Assembly: GCA_024138025.1 (NCBI GenBank)
Contig: JAMXBD010000574.1
Coordinates: forward strand, 124,001 to 188,000
DNA length: 64,000 bases
Reading direction: 5' to 3'
DNA from: Combretum micranthum
Taxonomy: Eukaryota > Streptophyta > Magnoliopsida > Myrtales > Combretaceae
This document shows positions 1 to 12,179 of this stretch, one piece after another (within the stretch, counting starts at the first letter, position 1; every line of letters starts with the position of its first letter). The notes beneath the pieces were generated by a model. That model was not told where the DNA came from and searched no databases. It was given only the letters and a program-made list of their open reading frames with translations. A program made the position numbers and the translations under genes.

Positions 1-1012
1 TGGGGTAGGAGCAGGATTATTCTCCAGTTGGTTATGTGGAGGTATTCCTTATTCAGCTGGTATGTTGTTGGAATCTCTTTGTTCTCTATTCCTATGTCTT
101 CTTGGACGATTGTTTAATCATTTAGATTTTAGTTTCTATTTTACGCTTTATGCTAACGTTTACAGAAATCACGAAAATCTTAAATATAAAGACCAGAAAT
201 TTAGATCAAAATACAAAACTGATGGAAATAAATTTGCAAAATAGCAATTGATAGGAGCTTAATAAGAAATTAAGAAATTCAAATACAATTTAAAGAAATC
301 ACAAGGTAAGAAATTAAAATCATGCATCTTACTCACAAAAAGAAATAATATAAATGCCATAAAAATAAAACAAAAGAATCACATTATTAAGAAATCATTA
401 GGTTACTTTTATTTGTTAAACACTTAACTACATTTTTAATTAATTTCGATTTAATAACTAAGGCATTACGTCTTTGGTGAACACGACGTTTTCTTCTCAT
501 CGTGACTCCTTACTTCCTTTCTTGATCCTTCTGTTGAGATTTGAGGGAATCCGAGGTTGGTTTCGCCTTCTTCTCGCTTCCGATTTCTTGAAAGAATATC
601 CTTGCTTTTGATCCTTTGATGATGTCTACGAGACTTGTTTCTAACGTTACCTAAGATTGGTTGTATAGTCTTTTACGTAAGCATATTCTTCTTTTAGTTT
701 CATTATCAAAAAGAACGTTAACTCTGTTTTCTTACTAGCTGCAACTTACAAGGGTTATGTTTTCTTAAGGCTTAAAACGGTTTGGAAATCCACCTATTCT
801 TCTTAAGGGTATAAACTAGTTCTAAGGCTATCTACATATCTTAGGTATGGTCATAAAACATGTGCTTTCCTATATATCCCCACTTTCTATAATTCTAGGA
901 TTCTCCCAAAAACTCTTATGGATAAATCTTAAACTTATCCTGTCTCTAAGACTTCTACTTCTAAACTTACTATTTCTTTCCCTAATCTTGATGCTCTGAT
1001 ACCAACTTAAAC
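1..1012 (-). mobile_element. Internal leader region of giant-LTR element A (partial)
   Basis: Sequence downstream of the minus-strand LTR that begins at 1013. It starts with a 12 bp match to a tRNA-iMet primer-binding site, so it is the internal region of an LTR retrotransposon running leftward out of the window. On the minus strand it is purine-rich. I see no gag or pol motif and no reading frame longer than about 60 codons. The short frame at 870-1058 merely spans the LTR/internal junction. The other LTR and any coding region lie outside the window, so it is unclear whether this copy is autonomous. Confidence 0.6.
993..1004 (-). other. Primer-binding site, initiator tRNA-Met (element A)
   Basis: The minus strand reads TGGTATCAGAGC, a perfect 12-base match to the standard plant tRNA-iMet primer-binding site. 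It is separated from the LTR end at 1013 by 8 bases (gtttaagt on the minus strand). This spacer is longer than in many plant elements, but a 7-base spacer occurs in the second copy at 54728-54739. It fixes the LTR at 1013-4684 as a 5' LTR on the minus strand. Confidence 0.85.
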
Positions 1013-4000
1013 TATCACGCTCCAACGGGTATCCTAAACGAGACAGCCCACTATACACAATATTAAAATTTAAGAATGACTATCCCAGTCACTCAAAAGC
1101 TTCCATATCGGTATAAGGCATACATTCACATCAAAGGGAGACCGGTGTAGTAATGCATTTTAAGATATTGGCAGTAGAACATGCAAAATAATACTTAATA
1201 TATTTCATTGAAATAAAAAGACTTACAACTTCTAAGGGGCATTCCCCAGATAATTTCCATAACAACATGGTCTCACTAAGATAAATAACTAAAGTTAGAA
1301 GATTTAAGAAGAAATCTACTTTAAGACTTCAAGATAGAGTTCTTCCAAAAGCTTCCCAAAATAAAGATTCTATCCGAGTGATCAAGATAGTCTCGGGTGC
1401 AAAATGATAATTCTACAATATAAAAAATCTATAGGGGTATAAGTATAACTAGCTTAGTGAGATATTCCTTACGCAAAAGGACTCATAACAGGCAATCAAC
1501 CAAGTTTATTAATCAAGCATATGAAGTGCAACAACCATATGATCAAACATTACATACGACTATCTGGTTTCGTATTTATGATGGATTTACCCCTCTATCG
1601 ATGGTTAGGGAATGATTTGAACTGGGTCCCAAACGACCTCCTTAAAAGTTTGCGCGCATCTTGGGGTACCTACGAACCGTACTACCAGTCCCCAGGCTTT
1701 CCTTACCCAAAGCGATCGATCTGGCTCGGCTACAACTTGAGGTCATATTCTCCGAACGTCCTAACCTTCAAGATGTAGTTAGGCAGCTTACCTTTCCGGT
1801 CCCACACTGAAGAGTAGTAGCAAAATTTTGAATTGATATTCTATGTGATATGAATGAGCAATTTATTATATGGGGATTCCAATATGACATTAAATCATTT
1901 AAAGCGATCAAGCAATAATTGCACACATAACAATACATACATAGGAACAATTTTATCAATCACAGATCGGGTTCCAAATATACTTATCGTTCATTGATCG
2001 CACATAACAATTCACATACATGATTCCCATGATATCCCGCATGCATATCAATTTTATCTTTTTCTAACATCTAGTGCTCTATTGCAAGCACATGCACGAA
2101 TACATAAACATAAAGGAAACTCACTCGTTCATAGCGATCTTCTATGAGTCGAAGTAATCTCGGGGAAGAGAAGATCTTGATCCTCAATACCTAAACAAAA
2201 GAAATACCCGAAGTAAGTATTTCATCCAGGATCTACTCAATTTCTCTAATTCTATCTTATTGAATTCATCAAAAATCGTATGAATGGAAATCCCAACTTA
2301 AAATGGGCATAACTTGCTCCTTTTAAGTTGGAATTTCGTATATTATATACCGATTTCTACTTACTCGAAAAGATCTATCCATTTCTAAGGTTATTTTTGT
2401 GGAAAGAAGTCATTTGGGTCTCGGAATATTGACATACAGAATTGATACGAAATTTCCAGATTTCAAAACTCAAGTGTTCAAACTTTTTCCCATCCAAAAA
2501 TCTTTGTACAAAAAATATAGATATTTGTTTGGTTGAAAAATCCTTTGAATATATATATAGACTCAAATTATACGCATGAATTTAGTAGTGTTGTCTCAAC
2601 AATGATTTTTCTAAAACAATGTGTCTTTAAAAGTGAGGAGAGCTAAGACTTGAAAATCTCCTTTTTTAGTTTTGTTGGGAGAATTTTATAAGTGAGTATT
2701 TCCTTCTTTTAACTTCATTTCTTAATGTTAAGAATAATTAACTTTTCAAAATATAATTTTAGTCTTTTATGATTCTTACAACTTTATTTCTAGTGGTTTG
2801 GAAAAATGTAGTTTTTCTAAACACTTCTTGGTTATGTGTTCTAAAGTTTTTCTAAAGTTTGATCTCAAGAATAATATCAATGATTTTATAAGTCATTTGT
2901 TATTTTTATTTCCTAAGTAAAGCTTATCCCTAGAAATGTTATTTTTTGATAATTTTGTAAAACTTATCTAAACCTTGGTATGTTAATGAAAACTTTACAT
3001 ATGAGTTTAAGAAAACTTTTGGTTAAACAAAGAATTAAGTTTAAAGAAACTTTCTTATTTCATTGGTTTGAAAAGTGAGTTTGCGATAACTTTATTTTAT
3101 GTATTCATTGATAAAATCCCATATAGTATTATTACTAAAACTTGAGCTGAACTTATCTAACTTTAGAAAATATTTGTTAAGATAAAACTTTGAGTCTTTA
3201 TGGAAAAATAATTTTTTATGTGACAAAATTTATTTTTAAAGAGAGTTTTTATATTTACTACTTAAGAAAACTCATTTTCATTATGGTTGAGACAATATCA
3301 ATATGTTCATGCATGAATGAGAATACGTAACTATGAGAAATATAATAAAAACAACATAATAAGATAAATGTAATAAGAGCATAAAAGTAAAGTCAAGTAT
3401 TGGGAACCTTAAGTTCATCAAGGTATCCTGGGACTAAGAATAGACTAGTCCCAAAAAGAAAGAAAAAGAAAAGAAAGAAAATTGTTTTGACTTGCTATGG
3501 ACAAGTCTAAGACTAGAAAGACTAGTATTAATATAAAACAAGGAAACAAATAAATTGCAAAGCATAGAAATAAATAAATAACAAGTGAGCTTATATGCTC
3601 TAAAGAAATATATATACATAATATACATAATACTATATAGAAGTCAGATTAGAACAAATAATAACAACAACAACATAATAACGACATAATAGAAGACATG
3701 AACAAAAACAAGATATGAACATATTGTTGCTTCTTTAAGAAACATACACGAAGCTCATGTTAAGTTAAATGAACATGATGAGTAAATAAGATAAATTTTT
3801 ACCTAAGGTTTATGTGTTTGTTGAAGAGGAATGGAATAGTTTGTAGTAATATGTAGGAATTGGTTTTATGGAGAAAAGAGAGAACTTGGGAGAGATTTTG
3901 AGAGAGGGATTTTATGGAGTGATTTTGATAGAGTTTTAGTAGGAGATGAGTTGTATGAAAGAATGGAGGAGGAAGGGGGTATTTATAGAGTTTTGGAGTG

Positions 4001-4684
4001 AAAATTAGGTGTAATTTAATAAAATGAAAAAGAAAATAAATTGAGAGTGATGAGAGAGAGGGAGTGGATGGCAAGGCTTTGAAAGGGAGAGAAAAATTGA
4101 TTAAAGTAGTTGCTTTATAATAAAAAGAAGTAATATGTAATGTGTGACGTGATTAAAGTTGTAGGGAGAAGGTAAATTGTAAGGTATGGGTATGGTAGTG
4201 TGTAAGAATAGAGTATAAGAAAAAGTAGAGATAGATGAATAGTAGAAAAGTACTATGAATAGTAGACTAGACAATTAAAATACCGGTAGTAAAGAAAATA
4301 AGCGTAAATGGCATATATCTGCTATTTTTAGTTACCGAAAAGTTCTAAAATTGATATTTTTGAAATCCTTATATTTTTATGAGTCTATTGGTGTTATCGG
4401 AATATTTTCACTATCCAATGCACCAGGGCATGATTTTTGAAAACTGATCCCGTTCGGATCCGAAAGACATTAGAAAATTATGAATCTGATATTTTCAAGC
4501 TTCCTATATTATTACGAACCATTTTCCACCATTATCCTAATTTTGTTGTTTAAGGTTTAAGAATACGGGATTGCCGGATCTAGATTCACTAGACTAAACA
4601 TAAAACTAGGTTAATTTTAGGGTTTCGGTTTGACTTCCGGTTCTTAGGGTTTGCTTATATTATTGAAAAATCTAGGGGCTTACA
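1013..4684 (-). mobile_element. 5' LTR of element A (alpha family, 3.7 kb, non-coding)
   Basis: Reads TGTAAGCCCC... to ...GCGTGATA on the minus strand; the final TA replaces the usual CA. TATA-like tatttata lies at 3980-3987. Exon-like segments on the minus strand are a leader ending at 3803 before GTAAAA, and 2125-2190 between TTTAG and GTGAGT. The conserved stem-loop is at 2296-2330. The alpha-family paired hairpins lie near 3426-3515. The right end abuts gypsy gag at 4685, so the element inserted in or beside that gag; its other target duplication is outside the window. Frames at 2375-2566, 3434-3628 and 3799-4074 are AT- or CT-rich and not conserved as protein. Confidence 0.8.
3980..3987 (-). 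promoter_or_regulatory. TATA box of LTR A
   Basis: The minus strand reads ctcTATAAATAcccc, the same TATA context seen in LTR G (37282) and B (9989). The leader ends about 150 bases downstream at an AG|GTAAAA donor. Confidence 0.55.
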
Positions 4685-5411
4685 TTTGCCACCACCACCA
4701 CCAGCAGTTCCACTTGTAGGATAGCAGGTTCCTGTTGAGGCTACACAGCTTACGTAGGCTGTGAATGCTTTGTTGGGAGTAGTTAACCAGCAGCAGCAGG
4801 ATATAAGGCACGACATGTAGATGGTACAGGCCAATGCTGAAGCTTGGAGATTAGAGACACAAAGGCTAAATGGGAATGGTGGTCATGGGGCCAGACCTGC
4901 AGATGTTCTCAACTTGAACAAATTGGTTGACTTGGTCCATAAGTTCGAGCCTGTACCAGGTAAGCCTTTGGATGCACAGCTTTGGATGGAGGAAGTTGAA
5001 AAGACTTTTGCTACTTTAGATATTCCAGAGAATAAGAAAATTGAGTATGCCTCCTATTTGCTAACTGAGAGAGCCAACAATTGGTGGTTAAGCACCAAGC
5101 GACACATGAATGGGGCTATTACTTGGCAGATGTTTCAACAAGCCTTATACAGAGAATTCTTTCCTAACAGTGTTAAGCAGGGGATGCTTCAGGAGTACTA
5201 TACCCTGTAGCAGGGGAAGATGTCGGTAGAAGAGTATGAGGCAGAGTTGCACAGGTTGATAAGATTTCTCCCTGATGCTTTGAAGGAGAGTGGAGAGGCA
5301 AAAGTTAGCAGATTTATTACTAGATTAGAGCCTGAGATCGAGTACCAGGTAAATTTGATGGATTTGAACAATTATTCAGTAGTAGTGAACAAAGCAAAGA
5401 CAGTAGAGTAG
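4685..5411 (+). pseudogene. gag: Ty3/gypsy gag, 5'-truncated and nonsense-mutated
   Basis: Capsid-type Gag of a Del/Tekay-like chromovirus. The reading frame starts inside a proline run (PPPPPAVP), passes a glutamine-rich stretch, then carries a retrotransposon Gag core in 4821-5210 (PGKPLDAQLWMEEVEKTF, ERANNWWL, LYREFFP). It continues after a TAG at 5208 with the MSVEEYEAEL segment (5220-5411). Such Gag proteins form the particle that packages element RNA. The 5' end is missing at the junction with LTR A, and several CAG glutamine codons now read TAG (near 4724, 4754, 4818 and 5208). It cannot make a full Gag. Clade assignment rests on remembered sequence style and is moderately secure. Confidence 0.85.
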
Positions 5412-6299
5412 GGGTTGGACAAGATAAAGAGTAGAGAGCCCTAGAGAGGTCAAATTTTCTTAGGCAAGAGGCTAGTAACAAGCATGATGACACATGACTG
5501 AGTAAAAGACCTACTCTACTGCCTTTCAGGCCATTAGTATAGAGTACAGATAAGAGATGCCCCAGATGTCTTGGTCCACATGATCTGAAGGATTGCAAGC
5601 GGGTAGAAAATGCTTGTTTCTCTTGTGGAAGAGTTAGGCACATCAGTAAGTTCTGCACAGAGAAGATTCTTCCTCAGGTATTCTGTTTTAAGTGTAAGCA
5701 GAGAGGACATAAAGTTGTGGATTGCAAGGATTCTGGGAGACAGATGGTTCCAGGAGTTCAGATTGGCATAACTCGATATTCTAGCCAGGGACAGCGAGCA
5801 CCAGCGAAGGTATGCGCTCTTCAGAGTAATGAGACATCCAGTGTGGACACTATTATGGGTATGTTTCCTATACTCCTGCATAGTGCATATGTTTTGTTTG
5901 ATACTGATGCTAGTTTTTCTTGTGTTGTTGAATCTTTTGTAATTGTTTGCAGTGTATCTATTGAGTTTATGTCTAAAAGTATGTCTGTGAATACACCTTT
6001 AGGAAGTGGATCTTTTTTTTAATAGAATTTATAGAAATATGGATATTGAGATAGAAGGTAGGCATCTACCTGCATATTTGGTAGTGTTGGATATGTTGGA
6101 TTTCGATGTGATTCTGGGAGTAGATTGGTTGACTAAGTATAAGTCTATGATTGATTGTCACAATCTTGTAGTAGAGTTTAGTTTGTCTTATGGGGACCAG
6201 TTTGCCTATAAGTTGGTAGTACAAAGACCTCTAGTTCTTCTTACCTATGAATTGTGGGGGAAATCCATGTTAACAGCTTTGGTGAAAGAGGATAAGTAG
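5412..6299 (+). pseudogene. Ty3/gypsy nucleocapsid zinc knuckles and aspartic protease remnant
   Basis: Continues Gag into pol. Two in-frame CCHC zinc knuckles are visible: C-X2-C-X4-H-X4-C at 5615-5656 (CFSCGRVRHISKFC) and 5684-5725 (CFKCKQRGHKVVDC). The protease follows in the same frame (5717-6022). Its active-site motif, normally D-T/S-G-A, reads DTDA at 5900-5911, so the key glycine is replaced by aspartate. A T-run near 6010 shifts the frame; the rest of the protease and linker (DVILGVDWL) continues in 6006-6299 and ends at TAG. In life these parts bind element RNA and process the polyprotein. This copy is dead through both the frameshift and the active-site change. Confidence 0.85.
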
Positions 6300-7118
6300 A
6301 GAATGGAAGTATCTGAGATACTAGTTGTGTGTGAGTACCCAGAAGTTTTTCTAGAAGATTTACCAGGGTTACCACTAGAAAGAATAGTTGAGTTCAGTAT
6401 TGATTTGGTACTAGGTACTACACCGATTTCCAAGACTCTTTATCACATGGCTCCTACAGAATTTATAGAGCTTAAAGTACAATTGGATCATCTATTGGAG
6501 AAGAAGTTTATTAGACCTAGTGTTTCACCCTAGGGAGCTCCAATTCTATTTGTGAAGAAGAAAGATGGAAGTATGAGGTTGTGCGTAGATTATAGAGAGT
6601 TGAATCAGGCGATAGTCAAGAATAAGTATCCTCTGCCAAGAATTGATGATTTGTATGATCAACCGGCAGGAGCATCAGTGTTTTCAAAGATAAATCTGAG
6701 ATCAGGATATCATTAGCTGAGAGTTAAGGCAGAAGATATACAGAAGACTGCTTTCAGGACCAGGTATGGATACTACGAATTTGTTGTCATGCCTTTTGGT
6801 ATTACTAATGCACCAGCCATGTTTATGGATCTGATGAACAAAATTTTTAGAGATTATTTGGATATGTTTGTTGTGGTGTTCATTGATGATCTACTGGTAT
6901 ATTCTAAGTCTAAAGAGGAGCATGAAGAGCATCTGAGATTAGTTTTGACCAGATTGCAAGAATAGAAATTATATGCTAAGTTTTCAAAATGCGAGTTCTT
7001 GTTGGAACAAGTTTCTTTCTTGGGACATATAGTTGATGGAAATGGAATTTCTATTAATCTTAAGAAAGTGAAAGCAGTTGTTGAATGGCCAAGACCCAAG
7101 ACTGTATCAGAATCAGAA
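6300..7118 (+). pseudogene. pol: Ty3/gypsy reverse transcriptase remnant
   Basis: Reverse transcriptase domain in the usual order: the [12 protein letters not shown] lead-in (about 6338), [20 protein letters not shown] (about 6540), YPLPRIDDL, then [16 protein letters not shown], and catalytic box FIDD at 6879-6890 (usually YIDD in Ty3/gypsy, but both aspartates are kept). FLGHIVDGNGI follows near 7020. Stops interrupt it at 6531 (TAG where tryptophan is expected), 6715 (TAG for glutamine) and about 6963 (TAG). A frameshift near 7118 separates it from the RNase H region. The enzyme copies element RNA into DNA; this copy is inactive. Confidence 0.9.
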
Positions 7119-7720
7119 GTTTTCTGGGAATGGCAGAAGATTACAGAAGGATTGTAGAAGATTTTTCAAAGATTGCTAGTCCATTGACTAGATTGACATA
7201 GAAAAGAGTTAAGTATGTATGGAGTGAAGATTGTGAAGCCAGTTTCCAGCTGTTGAAAACAAGTTAGTGTCGGCTCCAATGCTAGCCTTACTAGTGAGTG
7301 GTGAAGAATATGCTATATATAGTGATGCCTCTATACAAGGTCTAAGATGTGTGTTGATGCAAGGGGTTAGGATAATAGCATATGCTTCCGAACGATTAAA
7401 GCCTTATGAGAGGAACTATCCTACACATGATCTAGAACTAACAGTAGTAGTGCATGCATTAAAGTTGTGGAGACACTACCTGTATGGGGAAAGATATAAG
7501 GTATACATAGAGCATAAGAGTTTAAAGTACATCTTTACTTAGAAAGAGCTGAATATGAGACAAAGAAGGTCGTTAGAATTAATAAAGGATTATGACATAG
7601 ATATTCATTATCACCCAGGAAAGGTGAATGTTGTAGCAGATGCTTTGAGCAGAAATACAGTGGATAATCTAGTGGCTATGATTACAACAAAACGCCATTT
7701 GATTAAAAGATATGAGAAAG
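7119..7720 (+). pseudogene. pol: Ty3/gypsy RNase H remnant
   Basis: Begins with the post-RT linker (FLGMAEDYRRIVEDFSKIA) in a new frame. RNase H follows: [15 protein letters not shown] near 7318, [21 protein letters not shown] near 7380-7440, and [12 protein letters not shown] near 7454. The glutamine expected before KELN is TAG at 7540-7542. The domain ends with the tether region ([19 protein letters not shown], about 7597-7653). RNase H removes template RNA during reverse transcription. At least two nonsense codons and one frameshift disable this copy. Confidence 0.88.
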
Positions 7721-8800
7721 CTTGAGCTGAAAATAGTGACAAAAGCAAGTAGGTGAAAGATTGGTGAATTTAAGAGTAGCCTACTCTTGTAGAGAGAATC
7801 AAGGCAGCTCAGACGGATGATCAGAGTATCTTGGAAATAAGGAAGAGAATGGAAATCGATAGAGTACCAGAGTTTTATATTGATGAAGAAGGTATTCTGA
7901 GATACAAAGGAAGGTTACGTGTGCCAGTTCAAAGAGATCTTAAGAGACAGTTATTGAAAGAAGGACACTATTCTAGTTATTCCATCCATCCAAGAGGTAA
8001 TAAGATGTACTAAGATTTAAAAAAAAAAGTATTGATGGAATAAGATGAAAAAGGAAATCGCTGAATATGTATCCAAGTGCCATACATGTCAATTGATCAA
8101 CATAGAACATAAAAGACTGGTAGGTGAGTTGAAGTCTTTGCCGATACCGCAGTGGAAGTAGGAACACATCACCATGGACTTTGTTTCTGCTTTGCTTAAG
8201 ACAAAAGAGAAGTTATGATTCGATTTGCGTGATTGTGGATAGACTCACTAAGGTGGCTTATTTCATACCAATCAAGACTGGGTATAAATTGAAATGTTTG
8301 GCACAGTTATACGTCAAAGAGATAGTGCATTTGCATGGGATACCAGTAACCATTGTGTCAAACAAGGATACCAGATTTGTTAGGAGATTTTGGAAGTCTA
8401 CACCAAGCTTTGAGTACCAAAGTAGTTTTCAGCACAGCTTATCAACCTCAAATTGATAGACAAGCTAAGAGGACCACTCAGATTCTTGAAGATATGTTGA
8501 GAGCGTGCGTTTTGGATTTTAAAGGAAGTTCGGATGAGCATTTACCATTAGTGGAATTTGCTTATACCAACAGTTATCAAGCATTGATTGGCATGCCTCT
8601 GTTTGAAGTTCTGTATGGTGGAAAGTGTAGATCACCTATTCATTAGGATGAAGTGGGTGAAAGACAGATGTTGGGACTTGAATTAGTGCAAAATGCAATT
8701 GACAAGGTTAAGTTGATTAGACAGAGATTGCAAGCTGCTCAAAGTCGAAAAAAGAGTTATGCTGATAAACTAAGAAGACCTTTGGAATTCCAAGTGGGAG
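7721..8800 (+). pseudogene. int: Ty3/gypsy integrase remnant, interrupted by LTR B
   Basis: Carries the HHCC zinc region (two His near 7965-7992; CHTCQL near 8078-8095) and the catalytic core. The first aspartate is in MDFVSAL (codon 8177-8179). The second is in SNKDTRF (codon 8367-8369). The expected third residue, glutamate of the usual Q-x-E-R-T motif, is lysine (AAG, 8467-8469). TAA at about 8011, TAGs near 8158 and 8644 and several frameshifts break it further. The C-terminal domain is cut at 8800, where LTR B has inserted, and resumes at 13387. Integrase would join the cDNA to chromosomal DNA. Confidence 0.88.
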
Positions 8801-9855
8801 TGTAAGCTCCGGAAAATTTCAGTAAATAATTCTAAAATAAACATTGAAAATAAACTCTAAAAATGACTCTAAATTAAAACCAAACTTCAACTAGTCCTAA
8901 ATCATGAACAAATCCAGAAATTTCTTAATCTTGAGAAAATGAGATTCCTTAAAAAATAAAATAAGAACTCAACAGTCTTCAAATTCAAAACCACTACGTA
9001 TGGCAAATTCTATACTTAACTCTGACTTGTAAAATCGGGTAATATAGAACTCAAAAATAAATTATTAAAAAGTAAATAACGATAAACCTTCGGAAATAAA
9101 ACCCAATTCAAAAATTCCGAAAACGTTAAGAGATATTAAATACTTACAAAAATAAAATTTAAAATAAATTTCTCAAACTAAATATGTTCTATAAACATAA
9201 ACCCTCAGTTTTCAAATTGGCTAAGATCTAAATCGGAAAAATCACCCGGGAACCCTAAGTGGAATATAGTAGTTCATGTAAACCCCTAATTTTTAGGATA
9301 TATCAAGTTCAAACCCAAAACCGAAAAGTCAACCAGAAAACCTAAGTCAACAATTTCCTAGGAAACCCTGGTAGTTTAGATCCGGCAATCCCGTATTCCT
9401 AAACCAAGGAGTCAAAATATGAGTAAATATTGTAGTTTGATTCGTAATAATACTATGATACTTTAAAAGATAAGATTAGCGAATTTTCAATGTATTTCCA
9501 ACCCGATCAGGTACAGACTTCGAAAAGCATGTCCCGGGGCTTAGAATATTAAATATATGATATTAGTACCGTTAGACTTGTAATTTCATAAGATTTCCAA
9601 ATATATCAGTTATATAATTTTTCGGGTTATAAAAGTTATAGTTATAACCTTTTTATTGTATTTTCATTACTACCAGAACTTTAAATGTCTAATCTATTTT
9701 TTGGTTTCTTCTACACTATTCACAAGTACAACTACCCGTAACCTATTTCTTACATCCTTAGACCCTACTCTTACAATTACATCATTTTTCTTACAATTTA
9801 CTTTTCCAATATAACTTTTATTACTTAAATAATATTAAAACTTACACAAAACAAC

Positions 9856-9858
<3 letters not shown>

Positions 9859-9897
<39 letters not shown>
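9859..9897. repeat. (CT)n microsatellite in U3 of LTR B
   Basis: About 39 bases of uninterrupted TC dinucleotide, roughly 90 bases upstream of the TATA box. LTR E carries a shorter CT run in the same relative place (about 44862-44884), so it belongs to the promoter architecture of the beta LTR. Confidence 0.95.
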
Positions 9898-9898
<1 letters not shown>

Positions 9899-9988
9899 AG
9901 GGGCTAGCGCAACTCTCCCCGTCTTTCCCTCTCTCCAATTTGTTTTATTTTATTTTGTTAAATTCAAGCAAACGCTAATCCATTTCTC

Positions 9989-9996
9989 TATAAATA
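9989..9996 (+). promoter_or_regulatory. TATA box of LTR B
   Basis: tataaata in the context ttctcTATAAATAcctc. The CT tract and a CAATTTGTTTTA-type segment lie upstream, and an exon-like leader ends at 10170. The same arrangement occurs in LTRs D, E and G. Confidence 0.6.
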
Positions 9997-12179
9997 CCTC
10001 TTTATACCAACTTCTTTTCACTGTCTTTCTTTCTTCCTTCTCTCTTTAGAAAAATTTTCTCGCAAAACTCTTTCCTTTCGCTCTCCTCATGAAACCATGA
10101 GCTCCCCCTCTCTCTACACATACACCCACTTTGTTTTTCTTTCAAATTTCTTACTCCACTCAACAAATAGGTAATAGATCTATACTCTATTATCTTAAAA
10201 CATATAATGGCAAGTTCATTCATGTGTGATTCCACACAAAATCCCCATGAGCTTTAAGCTAGGGATGTGAAAACACCTGAACATGAGATCCTTGCCATCA
10301 CAATATTATAGATCTTGTCATTTGAGTTATTTTGCTATTATCTTGTTTTATTTTCAAGTTATATTATTGTTGTTAATGATTTGTGCATATATTCATCATT
10401 CACATAACCATCATAGTGTTCATGCATTTATAACTAGTATAGTAAACTAGATCTAGTTGTTTTAAGTTCATAAATGCATTAGACTTTTGTTTTATGTTCT
10501 TAAATAACTTGTAATAGCTTGATGATAGTAGAAAAGTATTAAAAAGTTCAAGATCTATTTTAGTTTCAACAAAAATCATTTTTGAAAATTCGGATAAAAA
10601 GGGAACCATATTTAGAAAAGCTATTTTTCAACTTTAAAATGTGTATTTTACATAAAAAATGAAGGGCTTAAGGAATAGATATTATAAATAAGTGATCTTG
10701 ATGAGTAAAGTTTAGATCTACTAAGGAATATTTTCAAAACAAAGGCAAGTTTACGAAAGTTATATTTCAATCTCAAAAATAAGTTTTAAATTCGTAATAA
10801 AAGAAGCTTAAAATGTAAACAACCATTTTTCAACTTCAAAACAAGATTTTTTTAAAGAAATGGAAGCCTTAAGGGGTAGGTTTGATTAGAAAATGGTTTT
10901 TGAAAGACTAAATGAGTTTTACAAAGAAAACAAACTCAAATGAATTTTTCAAAATTCGGATTTGAAAATTACCATTATTTAAACACCTATTTCCAAAAGC
11001 CAAAATGAAGATTTCTATAAAAAAAAAAAAAATGGAAGTCCTAGGGAATACATGTCATAAAGACCAAATTTTGACAAATATAAGAGAGGTTTATCAAAAT
11101 ATAATCCTAGAATAAGGAATGGTTTCCAAGAATAGATTTAAATAATGTTTTATTCTCTAAAGCTTTGTAAAATTCATAATTAGGAAAGCCACCTTTTAAA
11201 ACATCTATTTTCTAATCCCAAAATGAAGGTCTTTATTTAAATAATGAAGATGATGGTTATATAGGTCATCAAGATTGAGTTTTGATAAAAGCAAGTATGA
11301 TTTTACAAGAAGAAAAACTATTTTTCTTAAGTCTAGTAAAATTCAAAGTTTTGCAAAGTAAAAGTTTTCAAAAAGAATTCTTGGTACTATATATATACAT
11401 ATAGATAAATCATCTCATAACCTTCATGACAATAGCTTGTAGGTATTACATGTATATATGATGCATTTGTAGAAATAAAGTAAGAAAAATTGAGTTGCTT
11501 GTCATTTTAAGAAACTCGTAATGATGGAGTAATGGCATGAAAACACTTATTTTCCAACTCAAAATAGAAGTTTTATTTAAGAAATGAAGTCCTTAAGGGA
11601 TAGGTATAATAAAGCCTTAAATTTTAATGTATTAAACAAGTTTTTCTCGAAGAAATCATTTGAAAACTAAATTTTCAAAATTCGGATTTTGGAATAACCC
11701 CTATTTGAAAATATGTTCACAAAGTATAAAATGAGAATTTTCATGTAGAAATGAAGGTCCTAAGTAATAGATATAATGAAGACTCAACTTTAATAAAGAT
11801 AACTAGATTTTCTTAAGAGATAAATCCAAAACAAATGGAAATGATCAAAGTTAGGAAACTAATTTTCTTAAAAAATATTCATAGAGTCTTACAAATAAAA
11901 AAGTTTCTAAAATCTTGTTTTAGTAAATACTGTCAAAAGCATGCATACATCAAGCTCATAACATGCCATTCATGATAGGAAATCATCAATATTGCATGTA
12001 TAGTTAATCTATATAGTAGGAATATTACAAACATTTACAAAACTATTTTTTGGAATTGAAAATTTCTACTGATCAGAATATTTCATGACCTAAACATTTT
12101 CAAAACTTCAAAATAATATTAGAATTAGACAGATCTTTCGAAGTAGATAGAAATCGATATATAATTTGTTAAATTCCAA

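Noticed and set aside
1..250. Coding-like stretch on the plus strand at the window edge (frame 62-244)
   Set aside because: Possible short frame but no motif; it lies in the internal region of a minus-strand element and cannot be judged at the edge.
990..1004. Possible tRNA-Met gene ends (also 54728 and 60872)
   Set aside because: Only the 12 bases complementary to the tRNA 3' end are present, beside LTR ends; these are primer-binding sites.
5320..5881. Two minus-strand frames of 112 and 115 codons
   Set aside because: Shadows of the gypsy gag/zinc-knuckle/protease coding strand.
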